Source of the DNA: Streptomyces ortus
GTDB taxonomy: Bacteria > Actinomycetota > Actinomycetes > Streptomycetales > Streptomycetaceae
Direction: 5' to 3'
Length of the DNA stretch: 64,000 nucleotides
NCBI RefSeq assembly: GCF_026341275.1
Contig: NZ_JAIFZO010000002.1
Location: 4,494,118-4,558,117 of the forward strand
Below, piece by piece: positions 52,126-61,333 of this stretch. The notes beneath the pieces were generated by a model. That model saw only the letters and a program-made list of their open reading frames with translations. It did not search any database and was not told the DNA's origin. The first letter of the stretch is position 1, and the number at the start of each line of letters is the position of its first letter. The position numbers were made by a program, and so were the translations under genes.

Positions 52126-52791
52126 TCAGCCGAAGGGGACGGCGTCGGCGGGGGAGGTGTGCCAGTTGGTGACGACCGGCTTGTCGACGGTGATGGTGCC
52201 GACCCGCAGGGAGACCGGGTTGGGGTCGTCGTTGCCGACGGCGACGATGATGTGCTCCAGCTCCTTGCCGCCGTCCGCGTCGGTCGTCTTCGGGTTCACG
52301 CCCGCGTAGGCGGTGACGTTCCCGGTCAGCTTGATCTGCTCGCCGACGCTCTGCTCCGCGGGCCCCGCCTCGGTGCCGTCGGAGCCGAACGCCACGGTCG
52401 GCAGCTCCGCGGGCAGGTAGCAGGTGATCCCCGCCTTCGCCTTCGCGATGATCAGCACGTATCCGCCGGCCTGGCTCTCGGACCTGGTGCTCCAGGTGAT
52501 GTCGTTGGCGCCGCAGCCCTGTTCGACCTTCTCCCGCGTGCCGTCGCCGGTGTCGACGCCGGAGCCGTCCGTGTTCCCGGACCCCTTGCTCGTGTCGTTC
52601 CCGGCGCCCTTGCTCGCGTCGGAGCCCTTCGACTTGTCCGCGGCTTGGTCGCCGCTCGTACGGGCGGAGGAAGAACTCTTCCCGCTGCCCGAGTCCTTGA
52701 CCCCTCCCGAGTCCTGGCACGCGGTCATCGTCAGGGCGCTGCCCACGACGACGGCGGAGACGAGGAAGGCCCTGCGACGGTTGCCAGACAT
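52126..52791 (-). CDS. DUF4232 lipoprotein
   Basis: A 221-residue lipoprotein. The signal RRRAFLVSAVVVGSALTMTA ends in a lipobox with Cys25. A Ser/Gly/Lys/Asp-rich tether (26-85) contains repeated SKG units. The DUF4232 domain starts at CGANDITWSTRSESQAGGYV (about 90-221) with a second Cys in ITCYLP, probably a disulphide. DUF4232 proteins are abundant actinobacterial surface proteins of unknown function. ATG 52791 is preceded by AAAGGGA. A second DUF4232-like gene lies upstream on the same strand. Confidence 0.83.
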   Translation of the reverse strand: MSGNRRRAFLVSAVVVGSALTMTACQDSGGVKDSGSGKSSSSARTSGDQAADKSKGSDASKGAGNDTSKGSGNTDGSGVDTGDGTREKVEQGCGANDITWSTRSESQAGGYVLIIAKAKAGITCYLPAELPTVAFGSDGTEAGPAEQSVGEQIKLTGNVTAYAGVNPKTTDADGGKELEHIIVAVGNDDPNPVSLRVGTITVDKPVVTNWHTSPADAVPFG

Positions 52792-52939
52792 GAAGTTCCC
52801 TTTGCTGAGAGGTGGTGGGGTGGGGCGTGTTCGATCACTAGGAGGGGTGCGGGGAGGCGAAGGGATCCCGCCGCCGTCATTCCAGGACAGCGCTGTCACC
52901 GACCGGTGACATGGTCACGGCGGGATCCCGTGAGGCCTC

Positions 52940-53503
52940 CTACCAGAAGAGGGCGTCCGCCGCGTTGTCCTGCCAGTACGTGACGGCGGCGGCGCTGTTG
53001 AAGAAGACGCCGCCGTCCGGCAGCCGCAGGCTCTTCTCGGAGCCGGCCGGGCGGCCCGACCTGTCGGTGAAGAGCACACCGAGGTCCTTCACCTGGCTGC
53101 CACCCTCGCCGTCGGGGGAGTACGTCAGGATGCCGGCGTACGCGGTCCGGCCGGGCTCCAGCGTCAGCACGGACTGCGGGGTGCTGTCCTCGACCCACCG
53201 CAGCGGGGCCTGGGCGTCGGCACCGGCCCGCAGGAAGGGGGCGCTGTAGGCGTAGCAGGGCTTGCTGCCCGTGTTGGTGGCCTTCAGCAGCAGGTGGTTG
53301 ATCGGCCGGGACGCCTTGCCGACGGTCACCTTGGTGTTCGCCGTCGTGCAGGCGGCGATCGAGGACGCCTTGGCGGTCGCGGCCGTGGTGGCGGCGGACG
53401 CGGACTGTGCGGTGGCCTGGAACCCGACGAGCGCGAGAGCGGCGACGGCGAGGGAGGAGGCGGTGGTGCGGGAGAAGGAACGGGTGCGAGTGCTCTTACG
53501 CAT
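52940..53503 (-). CDS. Secreted DUF4232-like protein
   Basis: A 187-residue exported protein. The signal peptide (ASSLAVAALALVGFQATAQ, cleavage near ASA) precedes a DUF4232-type domain (IAACTTANTKVTVGKASRPI, HLLLKATNTGSKPCYAYSAP). Two Cys residues align with the family pair. Unlike its downstream neighbour it has no lipobox, so it is released rather than anchored. ATG 53503 is chosen because it starts the basic n-region; ATG 53527 is also in frame. The two genes are 148 nt apart and may be a duplicated pair. Confidence 0.78.
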   Translation of the reverse strand: MRKSTRTRSFSRTTASSLAVAALALVGFQATAQSASAATTAATAKASSIAACTTANTKVTVGKASRPINHLLLKATNTGSKPCYAYSAPFLRAGADAQAPLRWVEDSTPQSVLTLEPGRTAYAGILTYSPDGEGGSQVKDLGVLFTDRSGRPAGSEKSLRLPDGGVFFNSAAAVTYWQDNAADALFW

Positions 53504-53726
53504 GGGTGGACTGCTTTCTGTGAACATCGGGCGGGTGGCCCGCGGTGAGGCGCCTCGGTGGGCAGTGACCCCACCTTGTGCCGCCCGTCGTCCCAGCCGC
53601 CACCTCCCCGGGAATTACGGGACGCTGGAATGCTCAAACGGGCCCTGACCTGCGAAGTTACAGGCCGCCTGGAACGCCGGACGGAACGCCGTCGCACCAC
53701 CCTCCGGAGTGTGCTGACCGTCGCCC

Positions 53727-54563
53727 GTGACAGCTGAACCGGGGACGGTCCCAGGGGGAGCGGTCCGTACGTCGTCCCTGGCGAAGTCCGTCACCGGCGT
53801 CGCCGCCCAGGGCATGCGGACGACGGGCACCCCGCAGAGCGTGGACGCGCTGAGCCGCGCGAGCGCCGGTCCGGTACGGGTCGACATGAGCGCGAGCACC
53901 CGCAACACGGACGCGGCGGAGGCGAACACCCTTATCACCGGGCTCGCTTACTCCACGGACGACGGCGCGACCTGGACGGACGCGCCTGTCGCGGCGGACG
54001 GCTCGGCGACGGTCGACGTCCCCGCGACGGCTTCCTTCGTCTCCCTGCGCGTCACCGCCGCACCACGGCAAACGCGACGACCTCCACCTGTGAGGCGCGG
54101 TTCGCCTACATCGAGCCGCGCCGGTCCCTGGGCCGCAACGCGCTCGCCGGTACGTGGAAAGTGGCGGCGTGGGCGGAGTCGGCGGACGGCGGACGGCAGA
54201 AGCCTCGCCGACGTACACGCGGCCAGGACGGTCCCCGTCCTGCGTGACGCGAGGCTGACGGCCAACGCGGCGCCCGAGCCGGTGAAGAAGGGCAAGGCCC
54301 TGACCGTCACGGGCAAGCTGTCCCGCGCGGACTGGGAGACGTCCGGCGGCTATGGCGCGTACACCGGCCAGAAGGTGAAACTGCAGTTCCGCAAGAAGGG
54401 AGCGTCCGCGTACACGACCGTGAAGTCGGTCATCACGGACGGCTCCGGCAACCTGAAGACCACGGTGAAGGCGGCCACGGACGGCTACTGGCGTTACAGC
54501 TTCGCCGCCACGTCGACGACGGCGGCGGTCAACGCGACGGGCGACTACGTGGACGTGCGCTGA
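53727..54563 (+). pseudogene. Frameshifted remnant of a secreted protein with Ig-like C-terminus
   Basis: The outer parts read in one frame: LITGLAYSTDDGATWTDAPV near the start and, at the end, LTANAAPEPVKKGKALTVTG through to GDYVDVR, typical of Streptomyces exported proteins and peptidases. The middle (about 54060-54200) is nonsense in that frame, but the next frame reads TSTCEARFAYIEPRRSLGRN and LAGTWKVAAWAESADGG, the piece expected there. So there are two compensating shifts, near 54060 and 54200. There is no signal peptide or catalytic domain, so the 5' part is also lost. Confidence 0.65.
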
Positions 54564-54659
54564 AGTCCTGCGCTGCCGCCGTCCTGGCGGGCACCGGTTC
54601 CTCCACGGACCGGGGCCCGCTGTGCTGTGCTGTGTTGTGTTCCGCTGAGTTGGGAACGG

Positions 54660-55421
54660 TCAGCGCACCGGGAACCCGAAGGAGTACCCCTCCTGCTTGA
54701 GCTGCGGCAGGATCCGGCGCAGGGCCTCGACGGTCTCGGCGCGGTCGCCGCCCGCGTCGTGGAAGAGGATCGTCGGCCCGTCGGGCAGTTCCCGCTCGAC
54801 GGTGGCGACCATGGTGTCCGCGCTCGGACCCTCGAAGTCCTTGGTGTCCACGTTCCAGCCCAGCGGACGCATCCCGTGCGAGGCGGCGAGCTTGCGGCTG
54901 TACGGGGTGAAGGCACCGCCCGGCGCCCGGTAGTACATCGGCCGTACCCCGCCGGACGCCTTGGTGATCATGCGCTCGGCGTCGATGATCTGCTGCTTCT
55001 GGTAGGCCTGGGACTGCTTGTCCATGGTGGTGTCGTGCGACACCGAGTGGTCGCAGAGCCGGTGCCCGGCGGCGACGACCTTCTTGACGAGGTCGGGGTG
55101 GGCCTCGGCCTGCGTCCCCACCATGCAGAACGTGGCCTTCACCCCGTTCTCCCGCAGCACGTCGAGCATCTGCGGGGTCCACACGGGGTCGGGGCCGTCG
55201 TCGATGGTGATGTTGACGCCACGCGCGCCCTTGTCGGAGGCGTGCACGATCGACGTCGCGACGGGCTTGACGGCGCTGTCCGACGCGGCCGGCTTCGACG
55301 AACCGTCCACGACACCGGCCTGCGCGGTCCACACCGAGGCACCCCCGGCGAGCATCGCCACCCCGAGGGCCGCGCCGAGCACCTTGCCGTACCACCCGCG
55401 CCCGCCACTGTGCCGCGCCAT
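54660..55421 (-). CDS. Polysaccharide deacetylase (NodB homology domain)
   Basis: A 253-residue exported deacetylase. A membrane signal segment (residues 11-31) precedes a short linker and the NodB domain. Motif 1 is NITIDDGPDP with Asp74 and catalytic Asp75; motif 2 is CDHSVSHD with metal ligands His125 and His129; motif 3 is MYYRAPGGAF; GWNVDTKDF and ILFHDAGGDR complete the set. Such enzymes remove N-acetyl groups from peptidoglycan, chitin or related glycans outside the cell. ATG 55421. It stands alone. Confidence 0.92.
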   Translation of the reverse strand: MARHSGGRGWYGKVLGAALGVAMLAGGASVWTAQAGVVDGSSKPAASDSAVKPVATSIVHASDKGARGVNITIDDGPDPVWTPQMLDVLRENGVKATFCMVGTQAEAHPDLVKKVVAAGHRLCDHSVSHDTTMDKQSQAYQKQQIIDAERMITKASGGVRPMYYRAPGGAFTPYSRKLAASHGMRPLGWNVDTKDFEGPSADTMVATVERELPDGPTILFHDAGGDRAETVEALRRILPQLKQEGYSFGFPVR

Positions 55422-55829
55422 ATCCGCCCCGCTCCCCCGAAGTCGCCCACCGAATCCCCCCGGTCTCCCGGGAACAGCCTGAACAGTACGAGCAACGCAG
55501 CGCCGCGAACGCCCCCGTTACGGATCAAGGACAATCCCGAAGGGGTTCAGGGACAACTGGGGTTGGGGGGTGGGGTAGTTGGGCCGCGTGTGCCGAGAGC
55601 CCTGTGATCCGGCATGCTGACGAAGGAGAGGCAGGCGGGCCTGAAGCAGTGGGCCGCCCGGGTGACGGACACCCGGCGGCGGGTTCGTCAGACGAGCCCG
55701 GCGGAGAAGGCGCCCACCCGACCGGCTCCCCGACCTCCACCGCGAACTCACGGCCTAGCGAACGGCGACCACGCCCCGCGACGCACCCCTCGTCCCGGGA
55801 GATCGGGCACCATGACCATGAATGAGACG
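55422..55829. other. Interval without a supported gene
   Basis: About 400 bases. A plus-strand frame from ATG 55614 (TKERQAGLKQWAARVTDTRR) looks weakly coding for its first 60-70 codons. It then runs antisense through the DUF6215 gene, and no start signal is clear. Nothing else was recognised. Confidence 0.5.
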
Positions 55830-55859
55830 GCGGCGGGTTTCGGCGCCGAAGCCCGCCGC
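55830..55859 (-). terminator. Terminator of the DUF6215 gene
   Basis: A 15-bp nearly perfect dyad centred on CGGCGCCG (55841-55848), with one G-U pair, four bases past the stop codon of the leftward gene. Confidence 0.8.
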
Positions 55860-55863
55860 GGCG

Positions 55864-56973
55864 TCAGGACCGTGCGGGAAGTTCCGGCAGCACCTTCTCG
55901 GCGATGTCGAGGAGAGCGCTGTCGTTCGGGAGGGTCCCGGACGTGCTCCACACGGAGATGTCGCAGGAGCCGCCCCGGTCGTCACGGTCCAGCGCCACGG
56001 TCACCGACCTGGCCAGGGGACCTTCCTCGACCGGCCCGCCGGACGCGCTGCCGCCGAGATCGATCTCGAACTTCATGGTGTGCGCCGAGGCGAGAACCGC
56101 GGGACGACCGGCAACCGTCACCGCCCTGACGTCCGTCTCGTCCCCGAACTCCATCAGCTTCACGTACTGGTCGATCGACAGCTTGTTGTACGTGGCCGAG
56201 ACATTCACGGTGTACGTGTCGAAGGCGACCGTGGCCTCCGGCTGGGCGACTTTCTCATCCGTCAGGGGTGCGGTGTTGTTGCTGCTGGAGACGGAGGTCG
56301 CGGTCTCTCCCGGCGTGCCGAGGAGTTCGGCCAGGTCCGGCCGGTTGAGCGCCTCGCACAGTTCTTCACCGGTCACCGGCCGGGACGAGTCCTCGTAAGC
56401 CTTCGGAAGCGCCTCGCGGGACGACTCGTCCGAACAGGTGGGAGGCGGCGGGGCGTTGTCGTCGGCCGGCATATAACGCGGCAACGCCCACAACGCGACC
56501 GCAAGCGCCCCGAACAACCCCACGGCGGCAGCGGCCTGCCCCCAGGCGTTGGGCTCCTTCTCGGGAGTACGGGGGCTCGGGGGCGCGGTTACGGCGTGGG
56601 GCGGCGCGTGGTGCGGAAGTTGTTGTTGTTGCTGTTGCTGTTGCTGTTGCGGCGGCGGCTGGGTCTGGGCCTGGGTGACAGGCCCGACCGCCACCCCGTC
56701 CCTACTTTCCCCCGCGCCCGCGCCCGCGGAGGCGGAGGCGGAGGCGGTCGGACTCGGATTCCGTCGCGGACTCCGTTGCGCACGCAGAGCCCGGATCACC
56801 GTATGGACACTTACCGCCGCGAGCACGAGGAACGCCGCGCCGATACCCGCTGCGACCCAGTCGCGATCGTGGGCAGCGAGATACATGATCCGTACGCCGA
56901 AGACAGAACCGATCACGATGAGCAGAGGCTCACGGACCCAGAACGGCAGAAGACGGATGAGGAAACCGAGCAT
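55864..56973 (-). CDS. DUF6215 membrane protein with polyglutamine linker
   Basis: A 369-residue protein. Two hydrophobic N-terminal segments (about 15-60) lead into a disordered Pro/Ser/Gln linker with ten consecutive Gln, then a third membrane helix (AAAAVGLFGALAVALWALPR). The exported C-terminal domain (about 190-369; TGEELCEALNRPDLAELLGT, SATYNKLSIDQYVKLMEFGD) matches the Streptomyces DUF6215 family as I recall it. Function is unknown. ATG 56973. A terminator follows the stop. Confidence 0.8.
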   Translation of the reverse strand: MLGFLIRLLPFWVREPLLIVIGSVFGVRIMYLAAHDRDWVAAGIGAAFLVLAAVSVHTVIRALRAQRSPRRNPSPTASASASAGAGAGESRDGVAVGPVTQAQTQPPPQQQQQQQQQQLPHHAPPHAVTAPPSPRTPEKEPNAWGQAAAAVGLFGALAVALWALPRYMPADDNAPPPPTCSDESSREALPKAYEDSSRPVTGEELCEALNRPDLAELLGTPGETATSVSSSNNTAPLTDEKVAQPEATVAFDTYTVNVSATYNKLSIDQYVKLMEFGDETDVRAVTVAGRPAVLASAHTMKFEIDLGGSASGGPVEEGPLARSVTVALDRDDRGGSCDISVWSTSGTLPNDSALLDIAEKVLPELPARS

Positions 56974-57391
56974 CCGGTGATCTCACCAGGGCAAGATCAC
57001 ATCCGCTGTGATGGAGGCCACAATTCCGGGCAGGTACGGAGTATGTCGCCGCCGGTCCGCCGGGGGCGGTGCGATTGGTGCGGTCTACAAACTCTTGGCC
57101 CCGTCGGTGCGGTCACTCCCGATGCCGCTCCCGACGTCGCTCGTCTTGTCGCCCAGCCAGCCGGCCGCCTTTTCCGCAGCCCCACGGTCTTCGCTGCCGC
57201 GCCGAACCCGCCGACCGTCCCGACCGTCCAGGGGGTGGCCTGCCCGGCGCGGGTGACTGCCTGCCCGGAGTGGGTCAGCCCGCCGTACGTGCGGGGCCAT
57301 AGGGAGCGTCGATTGCTCTCGCGTATCCGCAGGAGTCTGCCGGGCGCACCACTGCAGGCTGGACAGCCTCTCTCGCTGCCCTGCGACCGGT
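56974..57391. other. Interval without a supported gene
   Basis: About 420 bases. A minus-strand frame (57085-57300) ends in a plausible protein C-terminus (AEKAAGWLGDKTSDVGSGIG), which may be the tail of a decayed gene, but no family is recognised. Confidence 0.4.
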
Positions 57392-57958
57392 TCAGATCTG
57401 GCCGAGGTCGATCTCCGCTGCGAAGGGAGCGGTGATCTTCAGGGCCCCGACGTGCACGTCCCCTTCGCGGTACGTCTTCGTCGCGGGATCGAGCAGGTAC
57501 GTATACACAAGCGGTGTGCCCGTCGCGGCCTGCTCGACCCGCCAGTAAAAACCGATCCCGGCTTTGGCGTACTGGTCCACCTTTACGATCCGATCGGTGG
57601 TCTCCGAGCCCGGCGACACCACCTCGACCACGAGCAGTACATGCTCCGGACGGGTTGGCGTGATGTCGATCGTGTCCGCACGGTAGACGATGACGTCGGG
57701 GCGGCGATTGGTCAGCGGGACGTCCTGAAGCCGTACGTCGAAATCCGTGTCGGCGTTCCAATCGGGGCCGGCTGCGGCGTCCAGGGCGTTCGCCAGGAGC
57801 CGGGCCAGCCGATTGTGACGCTTGGAGGCGCTAGGGCTTACGACGACCATTCCGTCCACGATCTCGATGCCGGCGCACTGTTCCTCGGACCACGACTCGT
57901 ACTCCTCGGCCGTGATCTGCTGGTGCATCCACGCAGGAGCCACCATCTCGGCAGTCAT
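57392..57958 (-). CDS. Uma2 family (DUF820) endonuclease-fold protein
   Basis: A 188-residue protein. It has the Uma2/DUF820 layout: ITAEEYESWSEEQCAGIEIVDGM, the conserved Pro-Asp in NRRPDVIVYRAD, and VLLVVEVVSPGSETTDRIVK, the PD-(D/E)XK-like E-V-x-S core. These proteins are widespread, often in many copies, and their biological role is unsettled; a nuclease activity is inferred from fold. ATG 57958 has GGGAGGCG upstream. It begins the accessory part of the window. Confidence 0.9.
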   Translation of the reverse strand: MTAEMVAPAWMHQQITAEEYESWSEEQCAGIEIVDGMVVVSPSASKRHNRLARLLANALDAAAGPDWNADTDFDVRLQDVPLTNRRPDVIVYRADTIDITPTRPEHVLLVVEVVSPGSETTDRIVKVDQYAKAGIGFYWRVEQAATGTPLVYTYLLDPATKTYREGDVHVGALKITAPFAAEIDLGQI

Positions 57959-58440
57959 GACACGCCTCCCGGACACTGTGCGGCGGGCCCTGTCCCGCCG
58001 CACTCAGAGTACTGACTCCCACGCGCCGGGGCGGTACGGAGACCCTGGTCGCCTCGACGCTTTCCCCTACCGAGGGCAAGAGCGGTGTGTTGTGCTCGTG
58101 AGCGTCGGGCTCGACCCACCACGCTGCCGATCCGGCGCCGGCCTGCGATTCGTTCAACGGCTCTGCCACCACACCAGGCCGCACCCGAGAAGAGCAGAGC
58201 CCGCAGCCGTGGCGAACCCTCGTACGGCGGCGAACAGGGCGGCACGCCCCGGACGACGGACGGTTCGCCGCCGCTTTCGTTCCGTGAGCTTGCTCATCGG
58301 GATCTCCTCCGGTCAGCACGTTGCTGCTGCGAGCTGGCGGTCGGAGTTTCGTGCGGTGACGTGGAAGAGACCCGGCAGGGCGGGAGGACCGGGCATTTCT
58401 CGTTCAACGCTGCTGGCCGAAGAGGTGCCCGCTGTACCCG
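57959..58440. other. Interval without a supported gene
   Basis: About 480 bases between the Uma2 start and the gene fragment ending at the first tRNA-like repeat. Open frames overlap on both strands without clear coding signature. Confidence 0.45.
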
Positions 58441-58640
58441 CGCGGGCGGTCCCGGGCGCGGCGGTCAGGAGGGGGAGCGCGGGTGACAACACGGTCGCGG
58501 GAGGGCGACTGCTCTACGAGCAACTGCGCGCACTCGCCAAACCTCCGTACGGGAGGAGAGTCGGCAATCAGCGGATCAGCGACTGGGTGCCGACAACGGA
58601 CAAGGAACCGAAGGTACTGCCGACCCGGGCCTTCTGCGCG
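58441..58640 (+). pseudogene. Possible truncated HTH-protein fragment ending at the att-like repeat
   Basis: In one plus-strand frame the sequence reads LLYEQLRALAKPPYGRRVGN then QRISDWVPTTDKEPKVLPTR, which has the look of an HTH recognition region (ISDW) of a regulator. The frame then runs directly into the 45-bp tRNA-like repeat and stops being protein-like. No start codon or upstream domain is visible. It may be the stub of a gene cut by element integration. This is a weak call. Confidence 0.3.
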
Positions 58641-58685
58641 GAGCGGGTGACGAGAATCGAACTCGCACTCTCAGCTTGGGAAGCT
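58641..58685 (-). repeat. att-like copy A: 3' half of tRNA-Gly(CCC)
   Basis: 45 bases identical to 62072-62116. On the minus strand it reads from the anticodon stem-loop AGCTTCCCAAGCT (anticodon CCC) through the T-arm GCGAGTTCGATTCTCGT to CACCCGCTC, the 3' acceptor strand. No D-arm or 5' acceptor strand is present, so it is not a functional tRNA. A decayed version of the terminator found next to copy B follows it. Confidence 0.85.
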
Positions 58686-59070
58686 ACGGGGCTCGGGTGC
58701 TTGCGCGGACTCCGGCCCGCGGGTGGGCGCTCAATGATGACGGGGTGATCCTTCGGGACGCACGCTGGTCGACCGTGACTGCCCGCTCTGAAGGGCACAC
58801 GGCGGACAGGCCCGCGAGTCCATCCGTTGTGAGGCGGACCCGCCAAGAGGCCACGGCGTGCATAGCGATGCAATCCGGCGATGCGGGTGAGGAACTTGTG
58901 GTGGTCGGCGGCCGAGCGCGAGCAGGCCGTCGAGGCGGCGGGGAACCACGGCGGTTGACGGCAGCACCGCACGCCGAGTGGGGAGCAGTGCCTGGACACC
59001 GAGTACGCGGTTGTGCCGCGGAGCGACAGGTCTCTGCGGTCTTCAGGACCGCACTCACGACGAGCATCAG

Positions 59071-59150
59071 CCGCACCGATGTCATGCCCCACCGATGTCA
59101 TGCCGCACCGATGTCATGCCGCACCGACGTCAGGCCGCACCGACGTCAGG
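59071..59150. repeat. Five tandem copies of a 16-bp unit
   Basis: Units CCGCACCGATGTCATG start at 59071, 59087, 59103, 59119 and 59135; the last two have C for T and GG for TG. They lie inside the island between the tRNA-like repeats, in DNA with no convincing gene. Confidence 0.92.
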
Positions 59151-59711
59151 CCGTAGGTGACAGCTGCTGGTCGCGCGGAGATTTTTCTTGAGTGGCCATA
59201 AATCCACTAAAAAATACCTCCGCCTGCATCTGACCTCCTCGTCGATTGGCATTAACTTCCGGCGATGCGCAGAAAATTACTCCGCGTACAGTGCCGGTTG
59301 GTCTTTGTAATGTCATGATCAATCGCTGGGTCAGCGCTGTCCCGTCATTACTGGTGGGTTGGCGGACGGGCGGCATTGAGTGCGGTGCGGCGCAAGGCGG
59401 AGAGTATTGCCATACTGGGCACATTCGGGCGATATGGGCAATGTGGCGAAATGCTGTGGCTATCGTCGTGTGCCCCGATGTGGGCTGACGCGGCAACTCG
59501 TGGCGCGCTGTCAGTGGGTCATCGCGGAGAATCTGGAAAAAGAGGTATGTCCGGACTCCACGACCGCGCGCGAATCCACCAAGGGCAACCCCGCCCCCGC
59601 GTATCGATCCGGTCACTCTGGTCGTCCGCGGCGCGCTTGCGGTGTCACCGGCGGCCCATGGCGACGAGTTCTGTAATGCGAGCATTATCACGCAAGAAAG
59701 AGGGATAAGTT
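59151..59711. promoter_or_regulatory. Lower-GC upstream region of the peptide-binding lipoprotein
   Basis: About 560 bases of clearly lower GC than the rest of the window, with no convincing gene. A 14-bp dyad TAATGCGAGCATTA (59674-59687) lies 24 nt before the GTG start and may be an operator. AAAGAGGGA near 59697 could serve as ribosome binding site. Confidence 0.5.
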
Positions 59712-61280
59712 GTGAACATGCGTAATCGGGTGGCGGGGTTTTCTGCCGCAACCGCACTGGCCTGCACCTCGCTCACCGCGTGCAGTGGCTGGACCGACGA
59801 ATCGCCAGGAATTATTATCGGGATGTCGGACGAAATCCTTTCCACGGACCCGTCTTCCGGTTACGACCCGGGTTCCTGGCTGCTTTTCAACAACGTCTTC
59901 CAGACTTTGCTGAGTTTCCCGAATGGAGGTACGGATCCGCAACCGGAGGCTGCGGAGAGTTGTGCCTTCGAGGGGGCTGGGGTGCGGGTTTATCGTTGCG
60001 TACTCAAGGACGACCTGAAATTCAGTAACGGTGATCCGCTCACCGCCGAAGATGTCAAGTTCTCCTTCGACCGCGTGCGGCTCATCGATGACGCGGCCGG
60101 CCCAGCCGTCATGTTCACCATGCTCGACTCCGTTGAGGCACCCGACAGTAAAACTGTAGTGTTCCGCCTCAAAGTTCCTGACGCCACTTTTCCCAGCAAA
60201 ATAGCATCGGGCGCCGGTTCCATAGTCAACCACCGGCAGTACGAGGCCAAATCCTTACGCGAGGACGGTCAGGCTTCAGGCTCCGGGCCTTACAAGCTCA
60301 CATCAATGAGCAAGGACGAGGCCGTCTTCTCCCCGAACGAAAATTATAGAGGCCGCGCCGAGGTGAAGAACGGCGGAGTCACGCTGAAACTCTTCCATTC
60401 CGACCAAGCCCGTCTGAGGCAGGGCCTGATGGACCACGACATCGACATGGCCTTCCGGGGCCTGCCCGCGAAGGACCTTGTCGGCGCCGACAGTCTCGCC
60501 GATGAGCCGGGGATCCAAATAGTCGAGGGCGACAGTGCTGAGGTCCAACATCTGGTCTTCAACATGAACGACCCGGTGGCCGGAAAAATCGGCTTCCGCA
60601 AGGCCATGAGTCACCTGCTGGATCGGGACGCTCTGATCAAGCAGGTGTACCAGGACACGGCGATTCCTTTGTATTCGATCATTCCTGCCGGGGTCATCGG
60701 TCATACAACGGCGTTCTTTGACACCTATGGAGACCGTCCTTCCCAGGAAAAAGCCGAAGCGGCGCTGCGCGCCGACGGGATCGAGGGAAAGGTGGAGCTG
60801 ACACTGTGGTCCACCCCGTCCCGTTACGGCCTTGCCACCGATCAGGAACTGCGGGTCATCGCCGAGCAGCTCAACAGCAGTGGCCTCTTCAAGGCCAAGG
60901 TCAGGTCCGTACCCTTCGATCGCTATGAGAAGGACATTGCCGCGGGTAAGTACGGCGTGTATGTGAAGGGCTGGCTGCCGGACTATCCCGACGCCGATAA
61001 TTTCACTTCTCCGTTCTTCGGCGACGGCAACGTACTGGCCAATAATTATTCGAACCGAACGATAAGCGAGACGCTGATTCCGCGCTCAGCCACCGAGAAG
61101 AACCGCGCAGAGGCGAGTGACGACTTCGGCAAGATTCAGGACATCGTGGCCGACGATGTCCCCGTGTTGCCGATCTGGCAGGCGAAACAGTACGCGGCGG
61201 TACACGATGACATCCGTGGATACCAGTACTGCCTGGACGCCTCGACGGTGTTCAGGTTCTGGGAACTCAGCAAGGTCTGA
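59712..61280 (+). CDS. Peptide/nickel-type ABC transporter substrate-binding lipoprotein with a TTA codon
   Basis: A 522-residue family-5 solute-binding protein (DppA/OppA type). Lipobox LTAC with Cys24; then the family blocks VLKDDLKFSNGDPLTAEDVK, GSGPYKLTSMSKDEAVFSPN, FRKAMSHLLDRDALIKQVYQ and a late WLPDYPDADNF segment. It captures oligopeptides or similar ligands outside the cell. No permease or ATPase genes adjoin, so it is an orphan that may serve another transporter or a signalling system. Base composition is lower in GC than neighbours. A TTA codon at 60255-60257 (residue 182) makes it a candidate for bldA control. GTG 59712 or ATG 59718 may start it. Confidence 0.88.
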   Translation: MNMRNRVAGFSAATALACTSLTACSGWTDESPGIIIGMSDEILSTDPSSGYDPGSWLLFNNVFQTLLSFPNGGTDPQPEAAESCAFEGAGVRVYRCVLKDDLKFSNGDPLTAEDVKFSFDRVRLIDDAAGPAVMFTMLDSVEAPDSKTVVFRLKVPDATFPSKIASGAGSIVNHRQYEAKSLREDGQASGSGPYKLTSMSKDEAVFSPNENYRGRAEVKNGGVTLKLFHSDQARLRQGLMDHDIDMAFRGLPAKDLVGADSLADEPGIQIVEGDSAEVQHLVFNMNDPVAGKIGFRKAMSHLLDRDALIKQVYQDTAIPLYSIIPAGVIGHTTAFFDTYGDRPSQEKAEAALRADGIEGKVELTLWSTPSRYGLATDQELRVIAEQLNSSGLFKAKVRSVPFDRYEKDIAAGKYGVYVKGWLPDYPDADNFTSPFFGDGNVLANNYSNRTISETLIPRSATEKNRAEASDDFGKIQDIVADDVPVLPIWQAKQYAAVHDDIRGYQYCLDASTVFRFWELSKV

Positions 61281-61333
61281 CGGGGACCGAGCTGACATCG
61301 GAGAGCGCCGTGTGCGGGTTCCAGCCCGACCGG

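Noticed and set aside
55614..56129. 171-codon plus-strand open frame from ATG 55614
   Set aside because: Most of it is antisense to the DUF6215 gene and its terminator; only a short 5' part is even weakly protein-like.
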